Below, one piece after another: positions 8,134 through 15,264 of a stretch of DNA of 64,000 nt. The DNA is from Rubripirellula amarantea (GTDB lineage: Bacteria > Planctomycetota > Planctomycetia > Pirellulales > Pirellulaceae), in contig NZ_SJPI01000003.1 of the NCBI RefSeq assembly GCF_007859865.1, positions 744,001 to 808,000 of the forward strand, given 5' to 3'. Made by a program: the position numbers and the translations under genes. Each line of letters starts with the position of its first letter. Position 1 is the first letter of the stretch. The notes below the pieces were generated by a model. It had not been told where the DNA came from. It searched no databases and was given only the letters and a program-made list of their open reading frames with translations.

Positions 8134-9054
8134 CTATTGCGACGCTACTGTTGATTTTGATGTTCTTTTCTTAACGCCCTCGATCATTCGATTGCGAGTG
8201 ATCCACACACTGCACGGAGCATGGCGAAGAACGAATCGAGTCATGCTCCCCATAAGCATGCGGTTCAAACGGGTCCGAGGCGTTTCGCCGACAATCAACA
8301 AGTCAGCCCGGTTGGATTCGACAAACTTTACTAATCCTTCCCCGACGTGATCACCGTTAACAATTCGACCGATAGCGTTCGGAGCAACCTCGCGAATCTG
8401 CTGCGCGGCATCATCGACTGCATGCTGGGTAAGACGCTGGTCGTCCTCGCTCTTTCCGCCGGCTAGCGCCTGAAGTGCCGGTGTGGTGGCGACAGTAACG
8501 ACGTCAACTTTAGTGCTGGATCCCCAGCGAAACTCCGCAAACTCTTCCAATGCAGCTTGCGCTGGCCCCGTTTCGTCGTACCCAATCGTGACTTGCAATG
8601 GGTGATTCTGCGTTGACGCTTGGTTCGGACGGACCACAAGCGTGCTGCAGGGTGCATGGGTGGCGATGTAGTCACTGGTGCTTCCCAGTAACACCCGAGC
8701 GATAGCCGAATGTCCCGTTGCTCCGATTACCACTAAATCAGGACGAACCTCATTGGCGACCTGTACGATAGTTTCAGCGGGCAGTCCTTCACGAACGACC
8801 TGCCTCAGACTCACGTTGGCCCCCTCGAACATTTCGACAACTGACTTGTACGCTTGGTCAGCCTGTTTGCGTTCCTGAGCTAAACACGCTGCAATCCAAT
8901 CGCTGTCGAGTAAAGTTTTCTCGCGACCAGACACGAAAACAGCCGTCACAACGATTAGCTCTAACTGCCCATCGTGAGGAAGCCTTGCAACAAACCTAGC
9001 CGCCTGAAGGGCTGGTTCAGAACCGTCGGTGGCAAGCAGTACTTTTTTCATCAT
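8134..9054 (-). CDS. Universal stress protein, two UspA domains
   Basis: This 306-residue tandem UspA protein starts at the ATG at 9054, preceded by GGGAGA; a longer frame to 9087 would lack a ribosome-binding site. Domain 1 has the ATP-binding motif G-A-T-G-H-S-A-I-A-R-V-L-L-G-S. Domain 2 has G-E-T-P-R-T-R-L-N-R-M-L-M-G-S and the typical R-H-A-P-C-S-V-W. It is first in a minus-strand group followed by the UspE-like and heme genes. A sigma-54-type promoter at 9100-9114 fits a start near 9088. It is divergent from the TerB-like gene at 9310, which has its own sigma-54-like site. Confidence 0.93.
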   Translation of the reverse strand: MMKKVLLATDGSEPALQAARFVARLPHDGQLELIVVTAVFVSGREKTLLDSDWIAACLAQERKQADQAYKSVVEMFEGANVSLRQVVREGLPAETIVQVANEVRPDLVVIGATGHSAIARVLLGSTSDYIATHAPCSTLVVRPNQASTQNHPLQVTIGYDETGPAQAALEEFAEFRWGSSTKVDVVTVATTPALQALAGGKSEDDQRLTQHAVDDAAQQIREVAPNAIGRIVNGDHVGEGLVKFVESNRADLLIVGETPRTRLNRMLMGSMTRFVLRHAPCSVWITRNRMIEGVKKRTSKSTVASQ

Positions 9055-9099
9055 GGTCTCCCGTGGGTTTCCAGAGAGGTAACGCAATCAGTAGTGCAC

Positions 9100-9114
9100 G
9101 CATTCGTGATGCCA
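9100..9114 (-). promoter_or_regulatory. Sigma-54 promoter of the 9054 universal stress gene
   Basis: The minus strand reads TTGGCATCACGAATGC, with GG and GC 12 bp apart and an intact TTGGCA. The predicted start near 9088 leaves a 34-nt leader. It is back to back with the plus-strand site at 9237. Confidence 0.7.
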
Positions 9115-9236
9115 AACCAAGAATCGGTGAAAAACCATACATCCAGCGTGCATGTTGCGCGCCATAACGCACAAATGAGCGTGGACGTTCCACTTCCGCT
9201 CGGATGTTTAATACCCGCAGCAGTGATTGCAGTGAG

Positions 9237-9251
9237 TGGCCCACCCTTTGC
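9237..9251 (+). promoter_or_regulatory. Sigma-54 promoter of the 9310 TerB-like gene
   Basis: TGGCCCACCCTTTGC has GG and GC 12 bp apart and an intact TTTGC. The start would be near 9263, 47 nt before the ATG. The 122 bp between this and the site at 9100-9114 could hold one shared enhancer. Confidence 0.68.
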
Positions 9252-9309
9252 TGCACGAGTGTTCCATAAGACTTGGCTCGTTCTGCATATCTCAGCAATA
9301 GATCTCATC

Positions 9310-9897
9310 ATGAAGAAATTGAAACACCAATCACCGCTAAGTAAACACGCTGAGGCGGAACACTTTTTCGCTGAGCTAGAAGAAAAGATCGTTCAAAAGC
9401 TGCACGCGGAAGCGACCAGCGATGATGGGCGCCGTGAACTGTTACGCAGCACTGGCATTCACGACGAAAAGCTACTCGACGAAATGGCGAAGCTCGGCAT
9501 CACTGCCGATGGCGTGATCGCGCTACGATTGATTCCGCTAGTGTTGGTCGCTTGGGCAGAAGGAGTCGCTGATCAACGGGAGCGGACCGCGGTGATTGCT
9601 GCTGCGACTCGTTTAGGTATACACGAAGCGACGACGGCTTGGATCTTGCTGGACCGTTGGCTGACGAAACATCCCCCAGGACTTTGTGTTGATGCGTGGA
9701 AGCGATACACGCATGAGACTTTCGCAAAGATGTCGAGCACAGCTCAAAACCGGCTCGTTGAATTGACGCAGAAACAGATGATCGAAGTTGCAAAATCTTC
9801 AGGCGGCCATCTGGGTATTGGAAAGATTTCCAAGAAAGAGGAAGCCATCATTCATCAAGTGGTCACCTCGATGCGACTTCAAGCAATGCTGCAGTAA
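9310..9897 (+). CDS. TerB-like helical protein (paralogue of 2206-2784)
   Basis: This 195-residue soluble protein is a clear paralogue of the one at 2206. The shared core here reads I-P-L-V-L-V-A-W-A-E-G-V-A-D-Q-R-E-R near residues 77-94. It begins with Lys-rich residues and a helical segment E-H-F-F-A-E-L-E-E-K. The longer upstream frame from 8974 is rejected because it overlaps the divergent universal stress gene and the promoter. No strong ribosome-binding site is seen before the ATG at 9310. Function is unknown; association with universal stress genes twice in one window suggests a conserved partner role. Confidence 0.75.
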   Translation: MKKLKHQSPLSKHAEAEHFFAELEEKIVQKLHAEATSDDGRRELLRSTGIHDEKLLDEMAKLGITADGVIALRLIPLVLVAWAEGVADQRERTAVIAAATRLGIHEATTAWILLDRWLTKHPPGLCVDAWKRYTHETFAKMSSTAQNRLVELTQKQMIEVAKSSGGHLGIGKISKKEEAIIHQVVTSMRLQAMLQ

Positions 9898-9928
9898 CGC
9901 GGATGCGGCGGTGCATTTCGAACACTTG

Positions 9929-10960
9929 CTAAGCCTCAGAAAGCTGCTCTTCGTACTTGGCTCGAAAGTTTTTGATATCGCCGGTATGCCCCATCACGAT
10001 CACAACCTCGCCAGTTTTGAACGTGTGCATAGCATTCGGGTTAAACGTTAATGCTCCCGTAGCATCTTGAATCGCAATCATCAACAGGTTGTGATCTCGG
10101 TGCGCGTTGGTAGCTCCAACGGTTAGTCCCGCAAGCTTCCCGTGCTCGCTAATGCGCAGCTCATCAAGTTCAAGATCCGCAAATTCACGCTGCGAAACCA
10201 ATTCAATCAAGTCTGCAGTAGTGGGACGAGTGATAACACGAGCCATCTGCCTCGACCCGACCACCGTGGGCATGACGACTCGATTCGCACCGGCTTGGTG
10301 CAGTTTCTTTTCGGTACTTACCTGGTCAGCTCGGGCAACGATTTGAAGATTGGCGTTCAAGTTTCGAGCCGTCAACGTTAAAAACACGTTTTCAGCATCA
10401 CCCGACAAAGCCGCGACCAAAGTACTGGCGCGATCGATCCCGACGGACATTAACGTTGACTCCTCCGTCGCATCGCCGGTCAGGCAAGCGTACCCGAGCA
10501 TGTCAGCTTCACGCAGTCGATCCGGATTGCTTTCGAGAATAACCGCTTTGCGGCCCTGCGATTTAAGCTCTTCAGCTAAGCACTGTCCCATTCGGCCGAA
10601 GCCGCAGATGATGACGTGTCCCTTCATGTTGGCAATTTCTGCAGTCATACGTCGAAGTCCGATCAGACGATCAATCTCGCCCTCCAAGAGAAGTTGAATC
10701 AAGCCGCCGAAGGTATAGGCGGCTGCCGACATGCCAAACAGAATGACCATGACGGTAAACACTTGCAGTATTGGGGAAAGCGAACTTGATTCGCTGTACC
10801 CCACGGTGGAGATCGTGATGACGACCATCCAGACCGATTCCAGCCACCCATAGTTGCCCAAGAATCGGTAACCGATGACGGAAACCCCAAAGACCACCAA
10901 CAACAGTACTCCACCGCTGGCGATGCGTTGAAGCGGCGACTTGAGCTTGCTTTTAATCAC
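9929..10960 (-). CDS. Potassium channel with RCK (TrkA-N/TrkA-C) domains
   Basis: This 343-residue protein is a two-helix K+ channel subunit joined to regulatory RCK domains. The first membrane helix covers about residues 14-33. The pore loop has the selectivity filter T-V-G-Y-S near 52-56, and the second helix covers about 65-90. The RCK_N Rossmann domain starts at G-H-V-I-I-C-G-F-G-R-M-G near 113, and a TrkA-C domain follows from about 250. This is the MthK/Kch type, gated by a cytosolic ligand. No sigma-54-like site was found in the 254 bp upstream. Its place inside the stress module suggests membrane-potential or osmotic adjustment. Confidence 0.93.
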   Translation of the reverse strand: MIKSKLKSPLQRIASGGVLLLVVFGVSVIGYRFLGNYGWLESVWMVVITISTVGYSESSSLSPILQVFTVMVILFGMSAAAYTFGGLIQLLLEGEIDRLIGLRRMTAEIANMKGHVIICGFGRMGQCLAEELKSQGRKAVILESNPDRLREADMLGYACLTGDATEESTLMSVGIDRASTLVAALSGDAENVFLTLTARNLNANLQIVARADQVSTEKKLHQAGANRVVMPTVVGSRQMARVITRPTTADLIELVSQREFADLELDELRISEHGKLAGLTVGATNAHRDHNLLMIAIQDATGALTFNPNAMHTFKTGEVVIVMGHTGDIKNFRAKYEEQLSEA

Positions 10961-11214
10961 TCGCGGTGTAAATCTTTCAATGGACTTGCTTCACGGCCCA
11001 ACGCTGGAAACATCAGTGATCTAGGTATCGTTCGTAAAGCACTTTGTCAGTCAATCGTTCGTACAACGATGGACGTTAAGCATCCTCAGGTCGCTAATGT
11101 CGAGTCAATGGTTTAATCGATGTAAGTGAACTTGCATTCGCGCGCGACCGCGACGATGTTTTGACTTCCAATCGTATCATGCGTGTGGGTAAAGGTGTTG
11201 GCCCGAAAGTAATG

Positions 11215-12327
11215 TCATGATTCATTTCGCATGCTAGGAAGCTGAACCAACACTTCACTGCCGACATCGTAGTGACATACGAAATCAATCGTGCCTCCAT
11301 GAGCCGCGACAATACGGCGACACAGCGATAACCCAAGTCCAGTCCCTTGCTGCTTTGTTGTGAAGAATGGTTCAAACGCACGTTTGGCAATGTCTTCGCC
11401 AATCCCTGAACCGTAGTCGCGAATCCGAAGTTCAAGCCCTTCTCCACTCGGTGCAGTGCTTGCATGGAAGACGCACCGGATTAGGGCGAGCTCGGGACTC
11501 GCCTGAATCGCGTTCTTTAGCAGATGATAAATGACTTGTTGCATTCGAGCTTGGTCGACATAAGCACGCTGGCATACGCTATCGCACTCGACTTTCAGTT
11601 GCACTGAGTACTGAGCAAGTTCGATCGAAAGTTCAGTCATGGTATCACCGCACAACTTAGCCAAGTCCACATCACTTCGACGAAGCGTGATCGGAGAGGC
11701 ATAGCTTTTTGCTTCTTCGTAGTTTTTATGCAAGTCCGCCAGTGCCGCGCGAACACGGTCGGTAAGTTGCAACGAACTCGATTCCTTCGGCAGATCAAGC
11801 TCTATCAAAGCAAGACAGGATTGAGCGCGTTGCATGGCATTTCGACACCCGTGGGCGAGTCCCGAAACCATCTCTAGAACGGCGGATAGTCGCTCGTCCT
11901 CGATTCGCTTTGCAAGATCAGCATCCTTTAGCGGAAAATTCATTTCACCGAAAAACACAATCTCATCCAGAGTCTTCGACAAACGATGCGACGTGAATCG
12001 AACGGGAAAGATGCTGCCATTTTTTCGTCGGCCAACAAGGTCCCATTGTTTCCCATCGTACTCACCCGATCGTTGCCCAAAATGTGACAGGGGGCACGCT
12101 TGGTGTGCACCAGCGTCACTCGCTACTTGTCTCGAGAACAGGACGTCAACGACCTTTTCTTGCAATTCGGCTTCGCTATATCCAAACCATGTCAGTGTCA
12201 CACGATTCACCCACTGAATTTCCCCCAACAGATTCGTTATCAAGACCGCTGCGGGCGATAATTCTAACAACCTACTTGCGAGACCATTCTGGCGAATGCT
12301 TGCGGTTCGTGTTTGCGTTTCTGACAT
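11215..12327 (-). CDS. Orphan PAS-domain sensor histidine kinase
   Basis: This cytoplasmic kinase of about 370 residues has an N-terminal PAS domain (about 15-130, with V-L-I-T-N-L-L-G-E-I-Q-W-V-N) and an NtrB-like transmitter. The phospho-acceptor box reads G-L-A-H-G-C-R-N-A-M, where the residue after His is Gly rather than the usual Glu/Asp. The ATPase boxes are L-L-K-N-A-I-Q-A-S (N), D-Y-G-S-G-I-G (G1) and G-T-G-L-G-L-S-L (G2). There is no membrane helix and no response regulator next to it. ATG 12327 is preferred; GTG 12339 is also in frame. Its promoter at 12366-12380 is sigma-54-like, so it may sit inside the regulon it controls. Confidence 0.88.
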   Translation of the reverse strand: MSETQTRTASIRQNGLASRLLELSPAAVLITNLLGEIQWVNRVTLTWFGYSEAELQEKVVDVLFSRQVASDAGAHQACPLSHFGQRSGEYDGKQWDLVGRRKNGSIFPVRFTSHRLSKTLDEIVFFGEMNFPLKDADLAKRIEDERLSAVLEMVSGLAHGCRNAMQRAQSCLALIELDLPKESSSLQLTDRVRAALADLHKNYEEAKSYASPITLRRSDVDLAKLCGDTMTELSIELAQYSVQLKVECDSVCQRAYVDQARMQQVIYHLLKNAIQASPELALIRCVFHASTAPSGEGLELRIRDYGSGIGEDIAKRAFEPFFTTKQQGTGLGLSLCRRIVAAHGGTIDFVCHYDVGSEVLVQLPSMRNES

Positions 12328-12365
12328 CTTTTTCTGCACGGCTTTTTGTTAAAACCGACTGTTTT

Positions 12366-12380
12366 GCAATCGCGATACCA
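12366..12380 (-). promoter_or_regulatory. Sigma-54 promoter of the PAS histidine kinase
   Basis: The minus strand reads TGGTATCGCGATTGCA, with GG and GC 12 bp apart and an intact TTGCA. The start would be near 12354. It faces away from the plus-strand site at 12521. Confidence 0.68.
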
Positions 12381-12520
12381 CTGGCGAAGATGATGCAAAG
12401 AATTCACAGATTGAAGCACCCAAGATCGGTTACAGATAGCAACAATCCACCCCACGGTGACATGAACTTAGTCGACAATGGCTAGGTCGCCCGATGTGGA
12501 TGAAGTTTGCAGATTAGGCT

Positions 12521-12535
12521 TGGTATGAAAGCTGC
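12521..12535 (+). promoter_or_regulatory. Sigma-54 promoter of the 12589 universal stress gene
   Basis: TTGGTATGAAAGCTGCA has GG and GC 12 bp apart, with TGGTATG and CTGCA as allowed variants. The start would be near 12547, 42 nt before the ATG. About 140 bp separate it from the divergent site at 12366. Confidence 0.62.
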
Positions 12536-12588
12536 ATCCACAGTCATGCAACATTGATCCCCAACTGCCCGCCAGCGGAGAAACGACG

Positions 12589-13485
12589 ATGAAAGTTCTA
12601 TTGCCGATTGATGGATCGGACAACGCAGACGAAGCCATCGGTTTTGTACAATCGCTCGCCGAAGACAACACGGTCGATGTGACGATCATGCACGTCACCT
12701 ACGATCCAACGGGCTACGCATTGCAACCATGGCTGGCGGAATGGTCGGAACAAGAGAACCAACGTAGCAAAGCGATCTTGGATCAAGCACAAACTGACCT
12801 GGATGCATCATGCAACTCAACGTCGATTGTTCATGGATCGGGGGCGATCGTGCCATGCATCTTAGAAGAATCCAAGAAATCGCAGGCCGACCTGATTGTT
12901 ATCGGAGCGAAGGGGCACTCGGCCATCGGACGATTGTTGCTGGGAAGCGTATCGGACAGCGTTGCCAGTCGCGCCGAATGTTCCGTCGTTGTTGTACGAC
13001 CACAATCCGACACTTCCCAACCAGCGAAGATCGTGCTCGGCTTTGACAGATCGCGTGCGTCGCGTGAGGCCGTCGCCGAAATGTTAGAACTGAATTGGCA
13101 AAGCGACACTAGAGTCGAGGTGGTTAGCGTGGTCCTTAATCCGTACGTCTTCGTCGGGGAAGGTTACATGGCAAACCCAATGACCGTCACTCCCGAACAA
13201 ATCGCGCCGATTACAGAGACGGCCGAGCGAATGTCTAGCCGGCTTGCCGATACGTTCCCTCATACGACGTCTCGCATCCAGATTGCAGATCATGTCGGCG
13301 AAGCTATCGTCCAGGCTGCAGAGTCCGACAATGCGGACTTAATCATTGTTGGTGACAGTGAACATAGCCGGCTTGGAAACTTCTTGCTCGGCAGCACCTC
13401 GAAGTACGTCCTGCGCCACGCACCTTGTAGCGTCTGGATTTCTAGGCACCATTGGAAATCATCCGAATCAAACGATTCGGCATAA
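12589..13485 (+). CDS. Universal stress protein, two UspA domains
   Basis: This 298-residue tandem UspA protein begins M-K-V-L-L-P-I-D-G-S-D-N. Domain 1 has the ATP-binding motif G-A-K-G-H-S-A-I-G-R-L-L-L-G-S near residues 105-119. Domain 2 ends G-D-S-E-H-S-R-L-G-N-F-L-L-G-S and R-H-A-P-C-S-V-W. The start has a good GGAGA-type ribosome-binding site (GCGGAGAAACGACG). It is a single-gene unit convergent with the PDZ gene. A short CCGAATC/GATTCGG hairpin lies at 13463-13480 inside the last codons, without a T tract. Transcription is predicted from the sigma-54-like promoter at 12521. Confidence 0.93.
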   Translation: MKVLLPIDGSDNADEAIGFVQSLAEDNTVDVTIMHVTYDPTGYALQPWLAEWSEQENQRSKAILDQAQTDLDASCNSTSIVHGSGAIVPCILEESKKSQADLIVIGAKGHSAIGRLLLGSVSDSVASRAECSVVVVRPQSDTSQPAKIVLGFDRSRASREAVAEMLELNWQSDTRVEVVSVVLNPYVFVGEGYMANPMTVTPEQIAPITETAERMSSRLADTFPHTTSRIQIADHVGEAIVQAAESDNADLIIVGDSEHSRLGNFLLGSTSKYVLRHAPCSVWISRHHWKSSESNDSA

Positions 13486-13516
13486 CGCGAGAACCAATTC
13501 CAAACGACAGGACGTG

Positions 13517-13945
13517 CTAGAAGTGTCGATGAACGCGAGTCAATCGTACGTTCACGTTGAGCAGTCGATTGGTTCGGTGATCCTGCACCAACAACCTCAC
13601 CCAACCATTTCTCGTTGATTGCAATGCAATGTCGAGCGGGTACCGCATACTGATCCGTTGACCATTGACAGCAACAATTCGGTCGCCAACTTCTAAACCA
13701 ACGGCCGAAGCCGCTGTCCGTGGATAAACCTGAGTCAACTGCAAACCGGTGGAGGTGTAATTGCCATAAACGCCAAGGTACCATTCGCCTAAGCGAGGCA
13801 CATGACGAATCTTGGGTTCGACAAACTCGGCTTTAACCTCCGGCTCCCCAACGGGTTGGGCACAAAGTCGTTGCGAACCAACAACGTTTAAGACAACGAA
13901 GGTTAGTAACGAACATAACTGAATAGCGTGATGACGTTTCAACAT
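13517..13945 (-). CDS. Secreted single-PDZ protein
   Basis: This 142-residue protein has an N-terminal hydrophobic segment (about residues 8-28) ending near C-A-Q-P, consistent with a signal peptide. It is followed by one PDZ domain (about 52-132) with the carboxylate-binding loop region Y-L-G-V-Y-G and the core S-A-V-G-L-E-V-G-D-R-I-V-A-V-N-G. No protease domain is attached, so it probably acts as a binding module. It overlaps the end of the LEPRxLL gene by 7 nt, the last of a chain of tight junctions that starts at the sigma factor at 18707. A partner among the secreted proteins of the operon is a reasonable inference. Confidence 0.85.
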   Translation of the reverse strand: MLKRHHAIQLCSLLTFVVLNVVGSQRLCAQPVGEPEVKAEFVEPKIRHVPRLGEWYLGVYGNYTSTGLQLTQVYPRTAASAVGLEVGDRIVAVNGQRISMRYPLDIALQSTRNGWVRLLVQDHRTNRLLNVNVRLTRVHRHF

Positions 13946-15252
13946 TGCCTGACTCCTCGTTTTCCGACCTCAACATTCTTCAGTTTGGATGACCAATAAA
14001 ACAGACGACGAGTTCCGCGAAGCAGATAATGGATGGCGGATTTCTTGCGGCGAACCGGAGCTTCGGTTATCGAGCGAACGTAGCGAGTCATGGATCTAAA
14101 AGTCGTCGTGTCTTGCGACTTCTTACTCAGTGGAGACGTGCGCACTGAAATCACCAACGACACGACGCTGAAGAAACCAACCTGCCAACCTTGCGGTGCC
14201 GAAGCCAATCGACTTTCAATCGTGGCGGGCTGCCCTTGCGTTTGCGCAATCGCCACACCCGTTTGTTCAACGAATTCCTGAGCGATTGCGACGTCGATTG
14301 CCGCTGGATCAAGCAGTGACGATGCGAGTGCGTGGTCCGCAATACGCAGAGCCTCTTCCGCGGCTGCGATGGCAGATTGATCCGCGACATCGTTTTCATC
14401 CATCATCGTCATATCGTTGTTGCGGTCACTCGTTTCGCCAGAGGCGACTTCGCGTCCGCTCACCGCAAACCTGGCATCGTTTGAAGCAACATGGGATTCT
14501 TTGTTCATCGAATCGGTCGATGACTTGGCAGAACCTTCACGTAACTGCAAACCCGATCGCTCTAACAACGAATGGGCGAAGAATGTGTTCCGTACCGCAT
14601 CAGTCATCAACGGTTCTGCATCTAGGCTCTTGAACGGGTCATGAACGGCTTGATTGGAAGCGACAAAGTATCGAAAGCTTGATGATCGATCCGCGCGCGT
14701 TTCGGATGCGGACGATGGTTGCCCCGAGTCGAAAGATAACCGGGAACGACCGCTGTCCATTGACGTCGCGAAAGAGGACAACCAGTTCGAGGATTCCTTA
14801 ACTTCGATGGGAGCCTGTTGTTCCTTTTCTGACCCACGTTCCGATCGGATCGCTGGCGGTACGGATATATCGGGCCGATCAGCAGGCTCTGTGGTAGTGC
14901 CGCTGAACTGATCGTTCTTCAGTTCGGCTTCCAGGCATTCTCCATCCTGCCCATGGCTGTGTTCATCATCATGTTCGCCATCACCATGATGGCAAATGTC
15001 GTTCTCGAGATCTGTATCGGAAACACCCGACAAATCACGACCCTGGTTCGCTGCATTGTCTTGTATGACTTCGTGTCTAACTTCCGCCGCCACGGCAACA
15101 ACCGGGCCGGTATCCAACGGAAGCAAAGAATCGCCAACGTTGATCAAACCAGCCAGCAAGCTGCGAGACTCCAATTGTTCTACGCGAACAAACCCGCGAA
15201 CTTGACGCGAAGTACTGCGATGATGAATTGTCCTTATTCTATTTTGCATCAC
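13939..15252 (-). CDS. LEPRxLL-type secreted protein with His/Asp-rich segment
   Basis: This 437-residue protein carries the planctomycete LEPRxLL-type motif as L-E-S-R-S-L-L-A-G near residues 27-35. Most of the rest is low-complexity, acidic and Ser-rich. A His/Asp/Glu-rich patch (C-H-H-G-D-G-E-H-D-D-E-H-S-H-G near residues 86-100) could bind divalent metal. A hydrophobic helix (about residues 350-365) precedes a basic C-terminal tail. It starts 12 bp after the Ser/Thr kinase and overlaps the PDZ gene. Kinase substrate or co-regulated envelope protein are both possible. No enzyme domain was recognised. Confidence 0.75.
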   Translation of the reverse strand: MMQNRIRTIHHRSTSRQVRGFVRVEQLESRSLLAGLINVGDSLLPLDTGPVVAVAAEVRHEVIQDNAANQGRDLSGVSDTDLENDICHHGDGEHDDEHSHGQDGECLEAELKNDQFSGTTTEPADRPDISVPPAIRSERGSEKEQQAPIEVKESSNWLSSFATSMDSGRSRLSFDSGQPSSASETRADRSSSFRYFVASNQAVHDPFKSLDAEPLMTDAVRNTFFAHSLLERSGLQLREGSAKSSTDSMNKESHVASNDARFAVSGREVASGETSDRNNDMTMMDENDVADQSAIAAAEEALRIADHALASSLLDPAAIDVAIAQEFVEQTGVAIAQTQGQPATIESRLASAPQGWQVGFFSVVSLVISVRTSPLSKKSQDTTTFRSMTRYVRSITEAPVRRKKSAIHYLLRGTRRLFYWSSKLKNVEVGKRGVRQC

Positions 15253-15264
15253 ATAAATCCTTGT

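Noticed and set aside
8974-9309. N-terminal extension of the TerB-like gene
   Set aside because: It overlaps the divergent Usp gene and both sigma-54 sites, and the paralogue at 2206 has no such extension.
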